From contig DASVDZ010000047.1 of NCBI GenBank assembly GCA_036380835.1, positions 9,997-73,996 on the forward strand: 64,000 bases of DNA, given 5' to 3'. A model generated the notes under the pieces. The model made no database searches and was not told the origin of the DNA. It was given only the letters and a program-made list of their open reading frames with translations. The translations under genes were made by a program, and so were the position numbers. This DNA comes from DASQJL01 sp036380835 (GTDB lineage Bacteria; Eisenbacteria; RBG-16-71-46; SZUA-252). Numbering within the stretch: the stretch's first letter is position 1; the number at the start of each line of letters is the position of its first letter. This document shows positions 60,612-64,000 of the stretch, piece after piece.

Positions 60612-62163
60612 GCGGGAGCGGGGAGTGGCGGTTCATGGCGGCGCGGGAGCCGTCGGGGGCGGCGCGACGCTCGACGCGATCCCGGTGCGGCCGCTCGTGC
60701 GCGCCTTGCCGCGGGGCTTGACCGCGATTCGCGCCCTGGCGGCGGTCGAGCGCCTCCCGCACACCCTCTTCCTCGAGAGCGCGGGCGAGGAGGGGGAGTC
60801 GTGCGAGTGGACGATTCTCGCGTTCGACCCCGTCTGGCGCCTGGAGGCCGCGGCCGGCGGCGACGCGGGCTTGGGCCGTGTCGTTCGCGTCGAGGGCGGA
60901 GCCGCCGTGACCCTGGCCGGCCATCCGCTCGCCGCGCTCGCCGCGGCCTGGCCACCGCGCGTCCTCTTCGAAGAGCCGCCGCCGATCCCGTTCGCGGGCG
61001 GCCTCGCGGGCTATCTCTCCTACGACGTGAAGGACTGGATCGAACGCTACCCCGCGCGGGCGAAGCGCGAGTGGAGGTTCCCCGATCTCTCCCTCGGGTT
61101 CTACGACGTCGTCTGGGCGTGGAGGCGATCGACCGGGGAGGGCTGGGTCGTCTCCACCGGGCTCCCCGAGCCCGATGTCGCCGGCCGGACCCGGCGCGCC
61201 GAGGCGCGCCTCGGTGAGCAGTGGCGCCTCGTCGAAGAGGCGCTGGGACCCGCGGCGCGAGACGAGGCGGGCGGCGCGACCCGGGCGCCGCTCCGTGACC
61301 CGGCGGGCGCCGCGTCCGTGGGCGCGCCGGCCCGCGTCGTCTCCAACTTCACGCGTGACGGCTACCGGCGCGCCGTCGAGCGCGCGCTCGAGCACATCGC
61401 GGCAGGCGACATCTACCAGGTGAACCTGGCCCAGCGCTTCCGCGTCGAGGCGGCGCCGCCGGCCCACGCGCTCTACCGCGCCCTTCGGGAGGCCGCGCCC
61501 GCCCCGTTCCTCGCGTACCTCTCGCTCGGTGACGGAGCCGGCATCGCGTCGTCCTCGCCGGAGCGTTTCTTCCGCGTCCAGGGAGACCGCATCGAGACCT
61601 GGCCGATCAAGGGGACGCGCCCGCGCGGCCGCACGCCCGAGGAGGACGCGGAGCTGGCCGGCGCGCTCCGCCGGAGCGAGAAGGATCGCGCCGAGAACGT
61701 GATGATCGTCGATCTCGAGCGGAACGACCTGGGGCGCCTCTGCGCGATCGGGAGCGTCCACGTCCCCGCGCTCTGCGAGGTGACGAGCCACTCGAACGTG
61801 CACCACCTCGTGTCGCGCGTCGAGGGGCGGCTCCGGGACGACGTGGGGCCCGTCGACGTGATCCGCGCGGTCTTCCCGGGCGGGTCGATCACCGGCGCGC
61901 CCAAGATTCGGGCGGTCGAGATCATCGACGCGCTCGAGCCGGTGCGCCGCGGCGTCTACACCGGCGCGATCGGCTACTGGGGCGTGGACGGCGGCTGCGA
62001 CTGGAACATCGCGATCCGGACGGTGGTGGCGGCGGGAGGCGTCGCGACGTTCCACGCGGGCGGCGGCATCGTCGCCGACTCGACGCCCGACGGCGAGTAC
62101 GAGGAGACGCTGATCAAAGCGAGCGGGATGATGCGGGCGCTGGGGGTGCGGTGGGAAGGCTAG
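60601..62163 (+). CDS. pabB: Aminodeoxychorismate synthase component I (PabB)
   Basis: A 520-residue chorismate-utilising enzyme that aminates chorismate for p-aminobenzoate and folate synthesis. The N-terminal domain (GGLAGYLSYDVKDWIE) and the catalytic domain (GDIYQVNLAQRF, SSSPERFF, EKDRAENVMIVDLERNDLGR, FPGGSITGAPK) are complete. The PIKGTRPRG segment has the Lys that distinguishes PabB from anthranilate synthase (PIAGT). ATG at 60601 overlaps the CoA-transferase-like gene. PabA and PabC are not in the window. It is convergent with the hydratase gene after an 18-base gap. Confidence 0.93.
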   Translation: MGIERERGVAVHGGAGAVGGGATLDAIPVRPLVRALPRGLTAIRALAAVERLPHTLFLESAGEEGESCEWTILAFDPVWRLEAAAGGDAGLGRVVRVEGGAAVTLAGHPLAALAAAWPPRVLFEEPPPIPFAGGLAGYLSYDVKDWIERYPARAKREWRFPDLSLGFYDVVWAWRRSTGEGWVVSTGLPEPDVAGRTRRAEARLGEQWRLVEEALGPAARDEAGGATRAPLRDPAGAASVGAPARVVSNFTRDGYRRAVERALEHIAAGDIYQVNLAQRFRVEAAPPAHALYRALREAAPAPFLAYLSLGDGAGIASSSPERFFRVQGDRIETWPIKGTRPRGRTPEEDAELAGALRRSEKDRAENVMIVDLERNDLGRLCAIGSVHVPALCEVTSHSNVHHLVSRVEGRLRDDVGPVDVIRAVFPGGSITGAPKIRAVEIIDALEPVRRGVYTGAIGYWGVDGGCDWNIAIRTVVAAGGVATFHAGGGIVADSTPDGEYEETLIKASGMMRALGVRWEG

Positions 62164-62181
62164 CGCCCCGGGCGGGGCGGC

Positions 62182-62955
62182 CTACCGGTCCTTCCACTTG
62201 GGCTCGCGTTTCTCCAGGTAGGCGCGGATCCCCTCCGCGGCGTCCTCCGTTTTCAGAAGCTCCTGCACGTAGAGCCGCTCCGCCTCGGCGAGCGCCGCGT
62301 CGAACGGCCGCTCCTCTCCCGCGCGGAGCGCGCGCTTCGCGATCCGGAGCGCGGCGGCGCTCTTCTCCGTGAAGAGCGAAACGTAGCGCTCGAGCGCGCC
62401 CTCCATCCCGCCGCGCGGAACGACCAGGTTCACGAGCCCCATCGCGGCGGCCTCCTCGGCCGTGATCTGCTCGCCGCTCAGGATGATCTCGGCCGCCTTC
62501 TGCGGGGCGAGGTGCCGCGGGAGCGCGGCCGCCCCGACGGGCGGGAAGCAGGCGAGCCAGATCTCCGGGGCGCCGAACGACGCCCCCTCCTCGGCGACCA
62601 TCATGTCGCAGGCGAGGGCCAGCTCGAAGCCACCCCCGAGGGCGACGCCGCGCACCGCCGCCACGGTCACGCACTCGAGGGCGCGGAGCGAGCGGATCAC
62701 CGTGTGGAAGCGACGGAGCATCGCCTCGGCCTTGTCGGGCATGTGGTCGGCGATGTTGACGCCCGAGGAGAATGCCTTGTCGCCGGTCGCGGCGAGCACC
62801 GTGACGACCACGCCGGGCGTTCGGGTCACCCGCGCGACGGCTTCGCCCAGCGCCTCCACCGTCGGGACGTCGAGGATGTGGAGCGGCGGCCGGTCGAGCG
62901 TGATCCGCGCGACGCGCCCCTCCACTTCGAAGCGGACCGGTCCCCCCACGTTCAT
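62182..62955 (-). CDS. Enoyl-CoA hydratase/isomerase-family protein
   Basis: A 257-residue crotonase-fold enzyme. Oxyanion-hole elements are AFSSGVNIADH and GVALGGGFELALACD. Both catalytic glutamates of hydratases are in place: GGGFE and FGAPE. The N-terminus (VARITLDRPPLHILDVPT) resembles dienoyl-CoA hydratases of the benzoyl-CoA pathway as well as ordinary hydratases, so substrate choice is open. ATG at 62955 starts MNVGGPVRFEVEG. It is divergent from the alcohol-dehydrogenase gene, with a 65-base gap. Confidence 0.88.
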   Translation of the reverse strand: MNVGGPVRFEVEGRVARITLDRPPLHILDVPTVEALGEAVARVTRTPGVVVTVLAATGDKAFSSGVNIADHMPDKAEAMLRRFHTVIRSLRALECVTVAAVRGVALGGGFELALACDMMVAEEGASFGAPEIWLACFPPVGAAALPRHLAPQKAAEIILSGEQITAEEAAAMGLVNLVVPRGGMEGALERYVSLFTEKSAAALRIAKRALRAGEERPFDAALAEAERLYVQELLKTEDAAEGIRAYLEKREPKWKDR

Positions 62956-62994
62956 GTCGAGACGCTACCACAGGACACCGCGGTGCCGCGCCTG

Positions 62995-63012
62995 TATCCT
63001 GGTACCAGGAGG
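62995..63012 (+). promoter_or_regulatory. -10-like hexamer, palindrome and ribosome site before the dehydrogenase
   Basis: TATCCT (62995-63000) is followed at once by the perfect palindrome CCTGGTACCAGG (62998-63009), which overlaps the Shine-Dalgarno AGGAGG (63007-63012). ATG is at 63021. The palindrome could be an operator or an mRNA hairpin hiding the ribosome site. Confidence 0.4.
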
Positions 63013-63020
63013 CATCATCC

Positions 63021-64000
63021 ATGAGAGCCATGGTCCTCGACCGCCAGGCCCCGATCGACTCGGCCCCGCTCGCGCCGCGGAACGTCCCCGTCCCCGAGCC
63101 CGGCCCCGGTGAGGTGCGCGTCCGGGTCCGCGCGTGCGGGCTCTGCCGCACCGACCTCCACGTCGTCGAGGGGGACCTCCCGCCGCGGAAGCTCCCGCTG
63201 ATCCCCGGGCACCAGGTGGTCGGGACGGTCGATCGGCTCGGACCGGGCGCCGCCCGGTTCCGGGAAGGCGACCGGATCGGAATCGCCTGGCTCAGGCACA
63301 CGTGCGGCGTCTGCGGCTATTGCCGCTCCGGCCGCGAGAACCTCTGCGAGTCGGCGCGCTTCACGGGCTATCACGAAGACGGCGGCTACGCCGAGTACGC
63401 CGTCGTGCCCGAGGCGTTCGCGTACGCGCTTCCCTCCATCTTCGGCGACGCGGAGGCCACGCCGCTCCTCTGCGCGGGGATCATCGGCTATCGGTCCTTC
63501 AAGCGGAGCGAGACGCCCGATGGCGGCCGCCTCGGCCTATGGGGCTTCGGGTCGAGCGCGCACGTCACGATCCAGGTGGCGCGGGCGCGCGGCATCGAGG
63601 TCTACGTGGCGACACGCGACGAGAAGCACCAACGCCTCGCGCGGGAGCTGGGAGCGGCGTGGGTCGGGGGCGGGGATGAGGATCTCCCCGTAAAGGTGCA
63701 CGGCGGGATCCTCTTCGCGCCGGCGGGCGGGATCGTGCCGCGGGCGATGCGCTCGCTCGAAAAGGGGGGCACGCTCGCGGTCGCGGGGATATGGCTCTCG
63801 CCGATTCCCGGTCTCGACTACGGGCGGGAGCTCTTCTACGAGAAGAATCTCCGGAGCGTGACCGCCAACACGCGGGAGGACGGCGAGGGGCTCCTTCGCG
63901 AGGCCGCCGCGATCCCGATCCGCCCGCGGGTCGAGACGATGCCGCTCGAGCAGGCCAACGAAGGACTCCGACGCCTCAAGAACGACGAGTTGAACGGCAC
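63021..64000 (+). CDS. Zinc-dependent alcohol dehydrogenase (3' end outside window)
   Basis: At least 326 codons of a medium-chain zinc alcohol dehydrogenase that runs to the window end without a stop. Catalytic zinc ligands: Cys in RACGLCRTDLH and His in PGHQVVG. Structural zinc cysteines lie in TCGVCGYCRSGRENLC. The coenzyme-binding domain shows LGLWGFGSSAHVTIQVA, a somewhat altered GxGxxG. The CGLCRTDLHVVEGDLPP opening matches the alcohol-dehydrogenase subfamily seen in many soil bacteria. ATG has AGGAGG eight bases upstream. It oxidises an alcohol or reduces an aldehyde with NAD(P); the substrate is unknown. Confidence 0.9.
   Translation, partial: MRAMVLDRQAPIDSAPLAPRNVPVPEPGPGEVRVRVRACGLCRTDLHVVEGDLPPRKLPLIPGHQVVGTVDRLGPGAARFREGDRIGIAWLRHTCGVCGYCRSGRENLCESARFTGYHEDGGYAEYAVVPEAFAYALPSIFGDAEATPLLCAGIIGYRSFKRSETPDGGRLGLWGFGSSAHVTIQVARARGIEVYVATRDEKHQRLARELGAAWVGGGDEDLPVKVHGGILFAPAGGIVPRAMRSLEKGGTLAVAGIWLSPIPGLDYGRELFYEKNLRSVTANTREDGEGLLREAAAIPIRPRVETMPLEQANEGLRRLKNDELNG

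Noticed and set aside
60601..62163. Anthranilate synthase TrpE
   Set aside because: The PIKGT segment with Lys is the PabB form; TrpE has Ala there, and no trp genes are adjacent.

Overview
The window is about 64 kb of very GC-rich, densely coding bacterial DNA with short intergenic gaps, many 4-base stop/start overlaps and frequent GTG starts. I see no rRNA, tRNA, CRISPR array, insertion sequence or phage module. Outer-membrane barrels, lipoproteins and a secreted protease with a FlgD-like C-terminal sorting-type tail (NPFNP motif) point to a diderm with FCB-group affinities. Candidatus Eisenbacteria or a Gemmatimonadota-like lineage would fit, but this is inference. A complete DNA topoisomerase VI (A and B subunits), typical of archaea and plants and sporadic in bacteria, is the most striking taxonomic oddity.

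Layout. 1-4.4 kb: signalling genes (HEAT repeat protein, HD-GYP phosphodiesterase, sigma54 activator with a degenerate receiver, VOC protein). 4.4-15.6 kb: a GT-C/TPR membrane glycosyltransferase, groES-groEL with a CIRCE-like operator and a strong terminator, YceI, a haem-containing barrel/lipoprotein pair, a DUF2723 membrane protein, a histone-deacetylase-family hydrolase and a membrane protein. 15.7-21.1 kb: UvrD helicase-nuclease, thioredoxin and a NatAB-type ABC exporter. 21.2-25.3 kb: a probable operon of two M24 peptidases, HflX and an ArfB-like release factor, which looks like ribosome rescue plus peptide clean-up. 25.5-29.5 kb: a membrane-anchored peptide-binding protein overlapping a hybrid sensor kinase.

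29.5-43.8 kb is a long minus-strand run: a PilB-like pseudo-ATPase, PilT, a secreted unknown, a HAD phosphatase, a glycosidase-like protein, a TPR/YaiO-type barrel, a HEAT membrane protein, a processive GT2 synthase, an M6 protease and a GNAT. The middle of it resembles an exopolysaccharide synthesis/export locus. Topoisomerase VI is divergent from this run at 44.1 kb.

46.9-58.5 kb: an envelope protein, a DoxX-MarR pair with a palindromic operator, a zinc/manganese uptake operon lacking its ATPase, two LiaF-like membrane proteins, a barrel plus small cytochrome behind a tandem palindromic operator, FabL, OsmC and an MFS transporter. 58.6-64 kb: a short MscL, an SRPBCC protein, a CoA-transferase-like protein, PabB, an enoyl-CoA hydratase and a zinc alcohol dehydrogenase cut by the window end.

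The best candidates for something new are topoisomerase VI, the PilB-like protein that has lost its P-loop lysine, the GT2/HEAT/TPR-barrel/glycosidase locus, the peptide-binding protein/sensor kinase pair and the tandem operator at 54.0 kb.
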